DNA of 64,000 bases from Desmodesmus armatus (lineage: Eukaryota > Chlorophyta > Chlorophyceae > Sphaeropleales > Scenedesmaceae), in NCBI GenBank assembly GCA_007449985.2, contig VIIQ02000575.1, forward strand, positions 372,001-436,000, read 5' to 3'. Position numbers and translations under genes: made by a program. Shown here piece after piece: positions 23,801-37,700 of this stretch. Under the pieces are notes generated by a model. It was not told where the DNA came from. It made no database searches and worked only from the letters and a program-made list of their open reading frames with translations. How positions within the stretch are numbered: position 1 is the stretch's first letter; each line of letters opens with the position of its first letter.

Positions 23801-26800
23801 ACTTCGTGCAGTGGGATGGACTTGGAGCTACAGGCCCTGCAGCAGCAGTTGGCAGCCCTGCTGCCCCCTGCAGAGATGAAGGCAGTGGGGAGCATGAGAG
23901 CAATGTGTGTGGGTGGGTCTGGTGGTTGTGGAGGGGGGGGGGCTTGGTGAGGGCTAGCCATGTGGCTGTCAGCCACAGCTGTGGGTCCTGGAGTTCAAAG
24001 GAGCTGTCCGAGCAGTCGGAAGGCAGTTTGAGCTACAGGCATTGCGGCAGCAGTTGACCGATGCCCCCTGCAGAGGTGCAGGGGGGGGGGCAGCAGTGTA
24101 GAGTGTCTGAGCAGTGTGTGTTTGTGTGGTGGTGGGGGGGGGGGATGGTGAGGGCCAGCCATGTGGCTGTTAGCTGCAGCTGTGGGTCCTGGAGTTCAAA
24201 GGCGCTCTGATCCAACCAGTTGGAGGGACTTTGAGCTACAGGTCCTGCAGCAGTAGTTGGCAGCCCTGCTGCCCCCTGCAGTGCTGCTGGCAATTGCCAA
24301 GTGAAGGGCCGGCAGCTGATCATCGCTGCAGGGCAGCCAGCTTGATCAGCATCTGTGCTGAATAAGCAGGGAGGGATCCAGCTGCGTGGCCATGCTCAGG
24401 GGGTGTGCAACAGGGGGGGGGACTCAATGAAGTGCCATGATGCCCAATACAGGGTTCACACGTTGCTCTTGGAGAGAGTCAAGCAAACATAGGGGCAGAG
24501 GAGGTATGGGGGCTGTTTGAAAGCACCAATCCCTGCCAGCTGCTGCTGTCAGTCTCGCATGCTGAAACAATCGCCGTGCTTGCAAGGTACTTCTTGCTCA
24601 GCAAGGTGCCCCTTGCTCAGCCGGCAAGGTCATCAGCATGCCGGGTTGGCAGCAGCAGCAACAGCAGGAGTCCCGCAAGCAGAACTTTGTGCCTGCAAAA
24701 CCTACCATTGAAGTCCATGATTCAGGGGTGCGGCCATTTTGAGGTGGCCTGTTTGGAATGGGCTTTTTGGGTGGCCTTTTTGTTGGGAAGTGTGCTAGTG
24801 TTGTGTTGTGTGTGTTGACAAGGATGAGAGGTGCAGGCTGTATGGGTGGGGTGTCGCAGCAGCCAGCACATGCAGATGCTGCTGTGGTAGTTCCTGTATC
24901 TGGCTGGCGTTGTCGTGTTGGCACAAGCTGCTTCTTGGTCACCAAGGTGCACCTTGCTCAGCCGGCAGAGTTACCAGTTAAGATGCAGGCCCTGCAGCAG
25001 CAGCAGCGGCAGCAGCAGCAGCGGCAGCAGCAGCAGCGGCTGCCACTCTTTTTTTTTGTGTCCAAAGGGGGCGCACCCACCACCGGCTGGCCACACATAA
25101 CTCAGTCAGGTGGCCTGACTGCAGGGGGCCGGACACTAAGCCTCACCGATGAGGGGCTCCGCACGCCTTATATCCAGGCTGCCATTCTACCAGCACTTTT
25201 GCGCCTTGTGAGGCCATCCATCAGGATCAGCCAGTCGAGGAGAATATGCAGCCGCTGAGTGAGGTGCAAGCGGGAGCCAGGGGGCGGGAAGGTTGGGCGG
25301 CTGTCAGCTGCCAACAATGCGTGCATGGCTGTCATTGGCCATGGAGCAGTGGCGTCAAGGAGCAGCAGCTGTTGTCAACCCAGCTGTCAGAGGAAGGGGA
25401 AGATGGCTGAGGGGATCTTGAGGGAGGCAGCCTGGAAGGGACAGGTGGGGGGTGTGGTAGTCGAGCATATTAATCATGCACACCCCTTTTGAGTCTGAAC
25501 TTACGCCAGTAGCTCGTCAGAGGCAAACCTACTCACCTTCTCAAGTGGAAGGGGCTGGCAACTGCATTGATGCTGCAGAACATCCAACTCTGTGTCTCAA
25601 TTTGCTTGACAGCAGTTTGGATATCGAGCTGCAGCACCTGCAGCAGCAGCAGTGATACCTGCTGCTGGCCCTGATTGTTGATTTGCACCTCCACAGCGTG
25701 ATGCATGCAGTGTTTCCTGTTTTTTTTGGGGGGGGGGTGTCTTTGTTTGTTTGTGTGTGTGTGTGGGGGGGGGGGGGATCCAGCAGGTGGCCAGGGCTGA
25801 GATTGATTGGGTCCCAGGGGGCTGCTGCCGCTCATCGTCCATCTGCACTGCCGCAGCAAATGTCAGGCAATGCAGCGGTTGGGCGGGAAACTGAGAGGGC
25901 TGGGGCCCGGGATGGCAGGAGGGGGAACTGCAGGGTGCCTTGTCAAGGGCTGGAAACTGCCACTGCTGCTGTCCGATGTGCAGCTGGGCATCCTTGCTGT
26001 CTGTACAGTAGTGAGGACGTCCAGCTGCAGGCCCAGCAGCAGCAGTGACAGCTTGTTGCCGGCCCTCAGCTGCTGGCTTTTGGCACACCCTGCCACAAGC
26101 AGCAGTGAACCAAGATGGATGTTGCAGGTTGGGGGCCAAGGGGGGTGTTTTGGAAAGATGTTCTTTTGTGTGGGTGGGTGTGGTGGTGTGGTGGTGGTGG
26201 GGGGGGGGGGGGGGGCACAGTGGCACTGCAGCGCTGTGAGAGACATTTCACAGTTGATGTGCCGATGGTACCCTATGGCCAGCAACTTCAAATCAATCAT
26301 CATGGCAGGCTCAAAAGGCAATTGTGGGTGTGCCTTGATGCGTGTGTGTGTGTGGGGGGGGGGGCAAGGGCCAGCAACTGCTACGGTTGCCAGCTGACAG
26401 CTGCAGCTACAGGGCCTGCAGCTTGAATGCCTGCACCATTCGAGGCTGGAAGACACTCAAGCTGCAGGACTTGCAGCAGCAGGCGCCGCGACTGGCGGCT
26501 GACACTGCTGATATGGTGGGGGTGTTGTGTGTGCTTGTGCTGGGGGGGGGGAGGAGCGTCGTGACAGTGCATGAACAGGATGGTGAATAATTGGGGAGCA
26601 GGGGATGCTGGTGCACCTAGGCGGGTGGGAGGGGGGGGGGGTAAGTTGAGTGTGTGCATCCATGCGGTGGTGCGTGCATGCCATGTTGGGGTACACAATA
26701 GCTTTATGCCACTGCAAACTGCAGCTCAAAGGCAATGGAGGAGGGGGATGAGGGAAAGGAAAGGAAAGTGGAGGGGGCCGGCAGTGCCAAGGGGCAGCAA

Positions 26801-29800
26801 CTGCAGTGTCTGCCGGTGCAGCTGCAGGGCCTGCCGCTTGCTGGTACCTGTTGAGTTGAACAGCAGTGAACAGGCAAGCTGCAGGCCCAGCAGCAGTAGT
26901 GGCGGCTGCAGCCCTTCATGGTCAAACTGCACCTCCACAGCAAATTTCAGGCAATGCGGATGGTGGGCAGGAAGGAGGCGGACTGAGGTCCCATCTCTCA
27001 GGGGGCAGGGGGGAGGCGTCAAGAGAAGGTGCCCATTATAGGGCCAGCAACTGCTGTGGCAGTGAGGATATTGCACTGCAGGCCCAGCGGCTGCCGTCGA
27101 CCCCGCTATCACAGTGCACCTCCAAACAGCCAGTCATGATGTGTTTGTTTTGTGTTTGAAGGGACGTTTGGTTCAGAATCCAGCGACCGCTCTGCAGCTG
27201 TAGGTTGAGCTGAGGGCAAGGTACTTGCGCATGGAAGCAGGGGTCAAGGGGTTAATACTGGGTCGTGAGGGTGTCGCCAATTTGAGAGCAGCATCGGCCA
27301 TGGATGCCAGATGCCCTGGAGTCGGAAGGTGTTGAGCTTTAGGAATTCTCAACAATTTCCAGATGCAGGACCTGCAGCAGCTGTAGGCAGCCAATGCGGC
27401 TCTTGCCGTGGTGCGTGGCTGTGTGCGGCGGTGTACATATGCGTGTGTGTGTGTGGGGGGGGGGGGTGAGATTGGCAATGATTTGGCCAATAAGAAATGA
27501 TCAGGCCGGCAATCACACTGCAGCGCTGTGATAGAAAGCCCCAGGAGAGTGTGGTGGTGTCAATCGATGGTCCAGCAGCTTTACTGGACACACATGACAG
27601 ACACAGTGCGTTTGTGTGATTGGCTTGGAAAGGGTGTGCAGGTGATGGGGGAGTTGTCATCTCAAGTTTCAGCAACTGCTGTGGCTGATTGATTGCAGCT
27701 ACATGCCTGCAGCTTCAAGGCACTTCTGCACGGGAAGCAGGAACGACTTCAAGCTGCAAGGTCTGTAGCAGCAGCTGGCCACGTCAAAAAGGGTGGACAG
27801 TTGTGTCGTGCAGGGATGCAGTCACTTTGCACATGGTGGCATGTGTTGGTGTGTATTGGCGGACGGTCCGGGGGGGGGGGTGCAAGGGTCATTGTCATGT
27901 TGCACCTTCATGTCATCAGCGGTGTGAGATGACACCCAGTGACGTAAGCCAGTCACTGGCCGTAAGGTAGGGCCAATGACTGCCCACTGTTGTGGGTCTG
28001 CACCTCACATGCCATTCTCATCCTTGCGGCTGTGAGGGCGTTGAGCTGCAGGCCCCAGCAGCAGCAGCAGCAGCAACTGGCAGGGTACCTCGGCAGTTTC
28101 CAGGGCGTAGGATTGCCCTGCTATGGCGGTGCTGTAGCTGGTAGCCCTCACTGACCAAGCAGCAGTGAGGATGTTGAGCTGCAGGCCCAGCAGCAGCAGC
28201 TGGCAGCAACCGCCTCCAGGGATGCATGCCGCAGCGGGGGGGGGGGGGGGGTGATTGTATACAGGTTATGAGGACCTGGGCAATCTCTTGGGCCTAGGGC
28301 TGCCCTGCTGTGGCGGGGCCTGCGGCTCGAAGTCTTTCGAGAGGAGGTTGAGCTGCAGGCCCAGCAGCAGCAGCTACAGCTAGAATCAGCTGCCCCTATG
28401 GGGATGTATGCTGCACGGGGGGTGTGTGCGGGGGGGGGGGGGTAAGGGATAGGGGGCAGGACAGGGGACCTAGGCATTCTCAAGGGCTTGAAATTGCCCT
28501 GCTGTAGCGGGGCCTGCAGCTCAAATTCTTCTTTCTTCATGCAGCAGAGGGGAGGATGAGCTGCAGGCCCAGCAGCAGCAGCAGCTACAGCTAGCAGCCG
28601 CTGCCCCTATGGGAATGTATGCTGCACGGGGGGTGCGGGGGGGGGGGGGGGGTAGGGATAGGGGGCAGGATAGGGGACCTAGGCATTCTCAAGGGCTTGA
28701 AATTGCCTCGCTGTGGCGGGGCCTGCAGCTCAAATTCTTCTTTCTTCATGCAGGAAAGAGGAGGTTGAGCTGCAAGCCCAGCAGCAGTAGCTACAGCTAG
28801 CAGCCGCTGCCCCTGGAGGGATGCATCTTGCAAGGGGGGTAGGGGGGTGCGGGGCGGGTAGGGGCAGGATAGGGGACCTGGCCAATCGCTAGAGCTTAGG
28901 AATGCCCTGTCGTGGCGGGTGCTGTAGCTCGTCGCCCCCACTGACCAAACAGCAGCGAGGATGTTGAGCTGCAGGGCCAGCAGCAGCAGCTAGCAGCAGC
29001 TGGCCCCACAGGGGTGCATTTTGCTGAAGAAGTGGGCTGGGTGTGTGTGTGGGGGGGGGGGGGGGGAGGCCAAGGCAAGGGGCGGGCGCCATTTCATGGC
29101 CCAGTACTGCCCTGCTGCTTTGGGGCCTGCAGCTCCTCGTCGGTGCTGTTCTCAAAACCGTAAAATCTCAAGTTGAGATGGTGAGGATGAACAGCTGCTG
29201 TCCCAGCAGCAGCAGCAGCTGGCAGCTGGCCCCAACCGCCCCCACAGGGATGCATGCTGCACGGGTGGGGTGTACGGGGGGGGGGGGGGGGGGGCTGTGC
29301 TGTTCTTGTCTGATACCTAGTCGGGCCCAGTGCTACCCTGTTGTCGTGGGCATGTTGCTCCAACTCCTCCCCCATCAGAATGTGAGTGAGGAGGTTGAGC
29401 TACAGGCCCAGCAGCAGCAGGTGGCACCAACTGCGGTCCGGGGGGCGGAGGCGGAGGGCCAGGTGAAGGAAGTGCGGGGGGGGGGGGGGTATTTGCTGGG
29501 CACAGGGCTGTCTTGCTGTTGTGGGGCCTGCAGCTCAGTGTCCTCGCAGTCTCAGCGGCAGTGAGGACAGTGAGCTGCAGGCCCAGCAGCAGCTACTGGC
29601 AGCCATGACAGATGCCACACCTCGCTAGCAGCCAGTGCACTACCAGATGCGTTGTATACGCGCCGGGAGGGGGGGGGCAGGATGGGGGACCTGTGTTGTA
29701 AGTAGGTAAGTAAGTCACTACACCTGTGGTGGACCACTGCCAGTGGCGTAACTCAAGGCTGAGAGGGGTGTGCATGCCTGTGTTGTCTGTTGGGCGTAGG

Positions 29801-32800
29801 ACTGCCTTGCTGTTGTAGGGTTTGCAGATGCTTTGCATCACCATGAAACACCGCAGTGATGACAGCAAGCTGCAGGCTCAGCAGCAGCAGCTAGCAGCAG
29901 CTGCCCTATCAATATGCATGCTGCACCCGCGGGGGGGGGGGGGGGGGGGGAGGACAACCTCTTAGGCCTAGGGCTGCCCTGCTGTGGCGGGGCCTGCACC
30001 TCACTGTCACCGTCACTTGTCAAATAGTTGTGAGGACATTATGGATGTCATTAGTAGGGACCCAGGACTGTCCTGCTGTTGTAGGGATGCAGCTTGCTGT
30101 TCTCGCTGGTTGATCAACAGTGATGACAGCAAGCTGCAGGCTCAGCAGCAGCAGCTGACAGCCATGGCAAACGCCACACATCGCTGACAGGCCTTGCCGC
30201 TATCGGGGTGCATGGTGTACGCGGGGGGAGGGGGGGGGGTGGACCTGTGCTGTCACTTGGGCGTAGGACTGCCCTGCTGTTGTAGGGTTTGCAGATGCTT
30301 TGCATCACCGTGAAAACACCGCAGTAATGACAGCAAGCTGCAGGCTCAGCAGCAGCAGTTGACAGCCATGACAAGCGCCACACATTGCTGGCAGGCACTG
30401 CCGCTATCGGGGTGCATGCTGCACCCAGGGGAGGGGCAGGATAGGGAGTTTATGCTGTTTGTAGGGCCTGCACCTGGCCTGGTGTTGTGGGGCCTGCAGC
30501 TCATCAGTGCTCACTTCACAGCAGTGAAGGATGACGGTGCAGCAGCAGCAGCAGCTCGCAGCAACCGCCTCTACAGAGGTGTTTGGGGGGGGGGGGGTCT
30601 AGAGGTGGAGAGGAGACTGCCGTCTGTATGGGCCAGATGGCGCTCTGCATGCCCCAGAAGGGCATGCGGATCATCATCTGAGCTGTCATGGCATCACTTC
30701 AAGATTTTGGACTGCAGGCCCAGCAGCAGCAGCAGCATGCAGCGACTATCCCTACTGGGGTGCATGGTCACATGTACAGGGGTTGGTGAATGTGGGTGGG
30801 TGGGGGTTCCGGGGGGGGGGGGGGGCTTTGTAGGACCTGCAATGGCCCTGCTGTTGTGGGGCCTGCAGCTCATGACCTCTCTACCTCTCAGCAGTGAGGA
30901 AGGTTTTGAGCTGCAGGACCAACAGCAGCAGCAGCAGCAGCAGCAGATGGCAGCTGCTCTCCTCATGGGTGCTTGCTGCTTTTTGGGGGGGGGGGGGGAA
31001 TTGCAAGGCCCAGTACTGCCCTGCTGTTGTGGGGGCTGCAGCTCATCATCGCCGCCATTGTCCAGCAGTGGGAATGATGTTGAGCTGCAGAACCAGCAGC
31101 AGCAGGTGGCAGCCATATTCCTTGAAAGGACTGCAACCCCGTCGGCTGCGCAATGTGTCCACTTGATGCACCCCCCCCCCCCTTCAGCAGCCCCCCCCCC
31201 CCCCCTGTACCACTACCACCACTACCACTACCACCACCAACACCAAAATTCATGTAGGCGCTGCTGCCGCTGGCTCTGCTGCTGCTTCTAGAGTTTGCAG
31301 CTGGAATAGGACGGGCCAACTGGCCCGTTGCTTTTCAAACACACTTATGTTCAGTCTCACATCCCAGATTCCTAATGCTGCTGCTGCTGTAGGTGCTGCT
31401 GTTGGAGGACGATGGTCCCTTGACCCCCCTCAAGGTGTCCCCTGAGGCCACCAAAGCACGTCTAGAGGAATGGCAGTGATAGACATGCCCCCCCTCCGCG
31501 CCCGCCATCAGCCAACCTCCCTTGCTACCGCTGCTGCTGCTTTTGCCGCTGCTGCTGCAGATTTACCAGGAGGCTGCCAGACCCCTTGCACCTCATCAGA
31601 CACCTGAATCTCAAACCACTTAAAGGTGTTGCTGCTGCTGCTGCTGTAGGTGCTGCTGTTGGAGGACGGTGGCCCCTCCGCCCCCTCAAGGTTTCCCCCG
31701 AGGCCACCAATGTGCGTCTAGAGGAGCTGGCAGTTATAGACATGGCCTTCCTCCCCATCCCCCGCTCGCCAACACGCAACCTTTCTCACTACAGCTGTTG
31801 CTGCTGCTGCTGCTGCTGTAGGTGCTGCTGTTGGAGGACGGTGGCCCTTCCGCCCCCCTCAAGGTATCCCCAGAGGCCACCAACGTCCGTTTGGAAGAGT
31901 TGGCAGTGATAGACATGGCCTTCCTGGCACCCAGCAGCCGCACTGCTGCCACTGCTGCCGCCGCCGGCTGCTCGACGGCTGCGGCGGCTGGTGACCACGC
32001 TGTGCTGGCGTTGCTGTACGAGGATAACAAGCAGGCGCGGCACATCAAGACCTACACACTCAACATGCACACAAAGGTGGGTTACTTTTGGCAGGAGGGG
32101 TCAGCTGGTGGTGGCGGGGGGGGGGGGGACTACCACCACCACCATGTCACTATTATTGTCACTTAATGCTCAACGCTCACAAGTGATTGTGCTCATGTCC
32201 TATGAAGGTGTCTCCACCCCTCCCCCGCGCAACCCTCCCTTCCCTCCACACAAACGCACGCATGCACTCCATTTGCTGACGCATACACCGCTGTCTGTTT
32301 CTTGTCACCATGTTCAATTTGCCCCCAGGAGTTGGACGATGGTCCGTGGCACCAGGCCAACCTTGAGGCGGGCAGCAGGAGCATCAATTCTGCTTCCCTT
32401 GTTCTCCCCCCCCCACACACACACGCTAACGACAGTTTTGATGCAGGGATCGCCCTGGTTTTCCGTGCTAGCGTCATTGTTTGACTATCCTTGTCGGATG
32501 ACTGCTAGCCAGTATGCATGTGCACGCAGGCAGTCTCTCTGTCGACACACATGCACACCAACATGATGTTGTCCTCCCTCTGCCCTCTATCCCCCCCCCC
32601 CCCACCCGCCTCCCGCCCCCTTCACACTGCTTTCTTTCGTATCAATCCCACTGCCGGGTGCCCCCCTCAACACACCACATCCCTTCCCACTGCTTCCTTT
32701 TGTATGGCAGGAGTTGGATGATGGTCCGTGGCACCAGGCCAACCTAGAGGCTGGCAGCAGCAAGATCATCCCAGTGCCTGCTCCCCTTGGTGGTGCCATC

Positions 32801-34494
32801 GTGGTGGGTGAGAGTGTGCTCACCTACTTCAACACACAGCAGCCAACACGCAGCACACAAATCAAGGCTAACACAGCGATACAGGTGTGTTGCTGGGGGA
32901 GGGATGTAGGTGTTCAGTGTATTGGTGGGTGTGTCTGAGTGCGTGGGTGAGAGTGTGCTTACGTACTTCAACACACAGCAGCCCACTCGCAGCACACAGA
33001 TCAAGGCCAACACAGCGATACAGGTGTGTTGCTGGGGGAGGGATGTAGGTGTTCAGTGTATTGGGGGGTGTGTCTGAGTGCGTGGGTGAGAGTGTGCTTA
33101 CGTACTTCAACACACAGCAGCCCACTCGCAGCACACAGATCAAGGCCAACACAGCGATACAGGTGTGTTGCTGGGGGAGGGATGTAGGTGTTCAGTGTAT
33201 TGGTGGGTGTGTCTGAGTGCGTGGGTGAGAGTGTGCTTACGTACTTCAACACACAGCAGCCCACTCGCAGCACACAGATCAAGGCCAACACAGCGATACA
33301 GGTGTGTTGTGGGCAGGAGCTGGGGGGGGGGGGGGGGGAGGTGCAGGCGTTCAGTGTCTTTGGGTTTGTGGCTGAACCAAACCTACACCCGTGTGACTTG
33401 CTGTTACAGCAGGGTTACAATCAGCCCAAGGGCTGCAAGGTCGAGCTTTGCTGCATATTGCTGCCGTGCCTGCACTATGTGATGCGTAGCACGCCATGCT
33501 GTGCTGTCCTCTATCTGTCCTGCTGGCCCCTGTCACCATCATGCCATGTCATGCTGTGTCGTACTGCTTTGTCATACAGTCGTGGTGTGCATCTGACAAG
33601 GATTGCAGTTTCTGCCTGATGTCTGACTTTGCGGGTGGGCTGCAAGATAGAAGACACATGGTTTGCCAACATGCATTGATGTGGGCAGGGTGTGTGTGGC
33701 GCTTCCTCCAACTGTTGGAACTTTCACGGCAATTCAGCCATGTGATGTTACCAAGCCGTGCTGACGTGTGCCATGTCATGTCATGCTGTGCCGTGCTGTG
33801 TCCTTATGCAGTCTTGGTGTGCCATTGATGAGGATGGCAGCCGCTACCTGCTGTCTGACTTGCTGGTGGTCTGCACCTGCTGGTGCTGGCACACGCTGAC
33901 AACAGGGTGGCGGGAATAAAGGTGCAGACACTAGGTATGTGAAGGGGGGGTGTTTGGGGGGGTCGGGGGGGGGGGGGGGGGGGAGTTGAGGCTGCGCGGG
34001 GGCGCACAAGTGCAGAGTGCTACAACAGTGTGGCGGGACTCAAGATGCAGACACTAGGTGCGTGTGGGGGGGGGGGGGGGCAGAGGGTGCCATTTGTGAG
34101 TATTTGCTTTTTTCTTGAATAGCAGAGTGGAAGACAGTCAGCTCATCAGCCTGTGGTCTCAGCTGTACAACTGCAGACAGCAAGGATCACGATTGTCAAC
34201 ACCACACCTGCAAGGCTCTGCTGACACCCCACCCCTGGCTTGCTTCCCCCTCCACTCTGCCCTCCTCTTCCCTCCCATCCTCCCTTGCTTCCTCCCTCCC
34301 TCCTGCTCCCTCATTCCTCTCAGGCCGCACCACCAGCACCAGCTGCCTAGCCTACCTTGACAGTGGCTACGTCTTCCTAGGCAGCAGGGGCGGAGACAGC
34401 CAGCTCATTCGTCTGCACGAAACACCCCTGCCACCACCCGGACAGCAGGCAGCAGCAGCAGCAGACGGAGCAGCAGGAGGGCCTGCAGCAGCAA

Positions 34495-34537
<43 letters not shown>

Positions 34538-34719
34538 GATGATCCCATGGGGGTGGCGGCTGGCAGCAGTGAAGCAGCAGCAGCAGCGGCGGCGGCCAGC
34601 GGTGTGGGGGTGGCGGTGATGATGTGCCAAATTATGTTGAAGTGGTGGATAGCTGGCCGAGTTTGGCCCCTATCCTGGACTTTGCTGTGGTGGACTTGGA
34701 ACGGCAGGGACAGGGGCAG
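15110..34719 (+). CDS. DDB1: DDB1 exons 1-9: beta-propeller A region
   Basis: These exons correspond to the start of DDB1 through the [11 protein letters not shown] turn, roughly the BPA propeller that binds DCAFs. The start ATG at 15110 opens [20 protein letters not shown]; the first Met is preferred because it gives the shortest N-terminal extension. Exon 6 adds an Ala-rich loop before [11 protein letters not shown], and exon 9 adds a long poly-Ala loop between the GGDSQLIRL strand and NYVEVVDSW. Exons 8 and 9 hold three of the frameshifts. Confidence 0.92.
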
Positions 34720-37700
34720 GTGCGCGGGATTGAGTTGTGTGATGTTTGGGGGGGGGGGTAAGCAGGGGGCCAGGGGAATGCTATGAACAGCTGGCCAGGG
34801 GCAGGGGATGACAGAGAGCATGCTGGTGGACCTGGAGCGACAGGCACGGGGCAGGTGGGTGTTGGGATCCCAAACAGGGGTGTGGCCGGCACCTGATGCG
34901 CGAATGGGGAGGGCTCAGGGGTGCGGAAAACATAAGGGAAGATGGGGGGGCTTGGACGGGGGCAGGGAGGACAAAAAGCTGGCATGTGGGATGTGTGTGT
35001 GGGTGTGGGAGGTTCAGGTGTGCTTTGAGAAGTCGACCTGCGGTGACAGGGACAGGGGCAGGGGCAGGGGCAGGTGGGTGCGATGGTTTGTATGGGGTTG
35101 AGGGGGGGGGGGGGCGTGGGGGAATAATGGGCGTTGGGGGGGGGGGGGCATGATCAGCTGGGCCAGGAGGGCGAGGATGGAACGCTTGCATGTGTATGTG
35201 AGGGCAGGGGTCTGGGCGTGCTGGTGGAAAGTCGTCCTGGGGCGACAGGGGCAGGTGCATAAGTGTGCATGTTCACCCGGGGGGGGGGTGACAAGCTGAC
35301 ATGGGGGTCTTGACACATGGGGGGTGGTTTTTCGTTTGGACTCCTCGCCTGCTTACGCTTGCCCCATAGTCCTTTTGACACTTGTGTCTGCTTGCCGACC
35401 CACTCACCCCCCCCCCCCGCCCTTTCTTTCCCTTCCCTCCATATTCCCCACCCCCATCCCCTTTCTTCTCTGCAGATGGTGGCGTGTTCGGGCGCGTTTC
35501 AGGACGGCAGCCTGCGAGTGGTGCGCAACGGCATGGCGTGCATGTAGCCGCATCCATGGAGCTGCCAGGTGAATCCTTTAAGTCTTTGAGTGATGGGGCT
35601 GCTTTGGTGTATCCTTGGGCAGCATGTTTCTTCAACCTGCTTACTTTTTTGCATGGCGAAGTGGTCATAAGGTTTGTTATCCCATTTGTCTGTTCGTTGG
35701 TCCCAAAAACAGCAACCACGGATGCCAGTGTGGAGGTGTTTGGATGTGAGGGTGGATGCTAGGTGTGTTTTTGGGGGGGGGGGGGGACAAGGCTAGGGGG
35801 GGGGATGTAGGGTGGGGGGGTTTGTGTAGAGGGGGACATGTGGAGGCAACCTGCCGCAATGCGTTCCACAGATCGCTTGTGATGAGCTGCATGTGATGTG
35901 AATCATTCTTGCATCACTGCTGCTTGTGCTTCTCCTGCTCTCGGTGCACAATTTTTCGGTAGACAGCAACAAGCAACAGGTGGCGCAGGGATGATGCACC
36001 TGCTGCCTGCCCCATGGTCAGCACAAAATGCATCTGAAGACCCGTGCGCGATGGGAGGAGCGACAGGGGGGGGGGGGGTTGAGGGGTTGTCTACAGGAGA
36101 GCCTGGGGTCGGGGGGGGGGGGGGGGAGGTGTGGGCCGGGTGCAAGGTGACGGTGGGGGGTGAGAAGTATGGTGGAGGGGGTGGGTCAGGAGGTAGGTAG
36201 GCAAGTGTGTCAGGAGGTTTGCCATGGGGTTGTTTGCCTTCTTTTCTGCCAGCTTACAGCATGTACGACAGCGAAAGCCTGAACTTGTCCCAGCTGTTTT
36301 GTTGATGTTCGCTGGGCAAGTTCGTGTGCACCATGAGACTTGACTCATCAGCACATGCAACCTGCCACACACAGTCAAGAACCATTTGGGGTACGTGCTG
36401 CAACATGTCTCAGGGCTTTGCAGCTGATCTCTGCAATTTTAAAGTCTACCTCAGCATATGCCAGGCCTTGGCAAGCAACTAGAGGTGTCCTCTGTCGGCA
36501 TAGCTAGGCTGCAAACGTGTTCAGGAGTCTGTGGCTGCAGCTGGCCGTCAGTTGAGTTCTGCCTGCAAGTAATGCCATCACTGCAGCAGACCTCAGCTGA
36601 GGGCCAGTCGGGCTCCAGAACCCTAACACACCCCATGCATCAATCTCCCCCGCACGCTGCAGATGTTGCCCTGTGCCTGCCCCTACGTTGTGCTGGTAGC
36701 TGACGGTGCCATTGTCACTGCTAACCAGCACAGGATAGGGTCAGCACAGGCAGCAGCAGCAAGCAGCAGCCGCATCGCAGGTCCTTAGCACACTTGGATG
36801 AAGGCAACTGCACCCACATTGCCAAGGAGTGTGCAGGATGTGCCTCCACTACCCCATCACCCCACTCCGTCCCCAATTTCAACCCCCCTCTAACCACCAC
36901 CCCCGGTTCCCTGCGCCCGGCCCACCTCATCAGGTTTCCTTCAGTCACCCTAGCTAGCCTGGTGCCTAGTTCACTGGTAAGTGGCAAAGCACTCTTGACA
37001 GGTGGGTACCTCATTTGAAGATTGGCAGGTCTGCAGGTATGTTTGCAAGGCTGAAGATACTGACACTCTTTGAGGTGCCTGTCGAAGCTACTGTAGCTCA
37101 ATGTCATCTGTTCAAGCAATGAACGGGTGACGCTAAGGTATGGGGCTTCGCAAGTCAGCTCGAGGAGCTGTGTGCCAGCCTCCAGACTGCACACTTGCCA
37201 TGTTGCATGCACTTGGATGTAGGTTTTTGGTGGTTTCAAGGGTTGAGGTGAAGAGGGGTTAGCTCTTTGTGCGCAGCACGGGCAGATGCAGTACCGTACG
37301 TGACGTCAGTTTTGAACCATAGTATGGCACTGTGCTGGGGTTCACTCATGGTGCTTTGACTGTGGGAAGCTTGCTTTCAGGTGGTTGGTGTCGGCCCTCG
37401 TAGGCTGCAGTACAGCTTACTTGGTAGTACAAAGTACAAAGTAGTGACCAGGTGTCTGCAGCTACAGCTGCAAATAGCTTAGGTGGTAGTGCATGCTGTG
37501 CCAAGCCAGTGTAAGAGGCCACCTTGTTGCAGCTTGAAACTGGGGGGCTGCTGAAGTTCGAACCCCAGGGGTTTGGTAGGGGTTGGCAGGGCAGACCGTT
37601 CAGTTAGGGTTGAACCCATGAGTTTGAACACTGAACCTCTTGAGCCGCCTGGGAGGCCGAAACTGGTTGGTAGACTTCTGGTAACAGGAGTTCACCACTC

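Noticed and set aside
25597..26456. Minus-strand open frames of ~200 codons rich in Pro and His
   Set aside because: They are the complements of G-runs and GT tracts in the repeat array, overlap each other in different frames and show no family.
30359..31291. 310-codon open frame on the plus strand
   Set aside because: It is made of intron 5 repeat units read in one frame, with Gly and Gln runs from G-runs and (CAG)n. It contains no domain and lies inside DDB1 intron 5.
17312..31821. A nested gene within intron 5
   Set aside because: I looked for conserved motifs on both strands and found only repeat-derived frames.
32804..33301. CRISPR array (regular repeats of equal spacing)
   Set aside because: The 139-bp units have no variable spacers, and most of each unit is exon 7 sequence in a eukaryotic gene.
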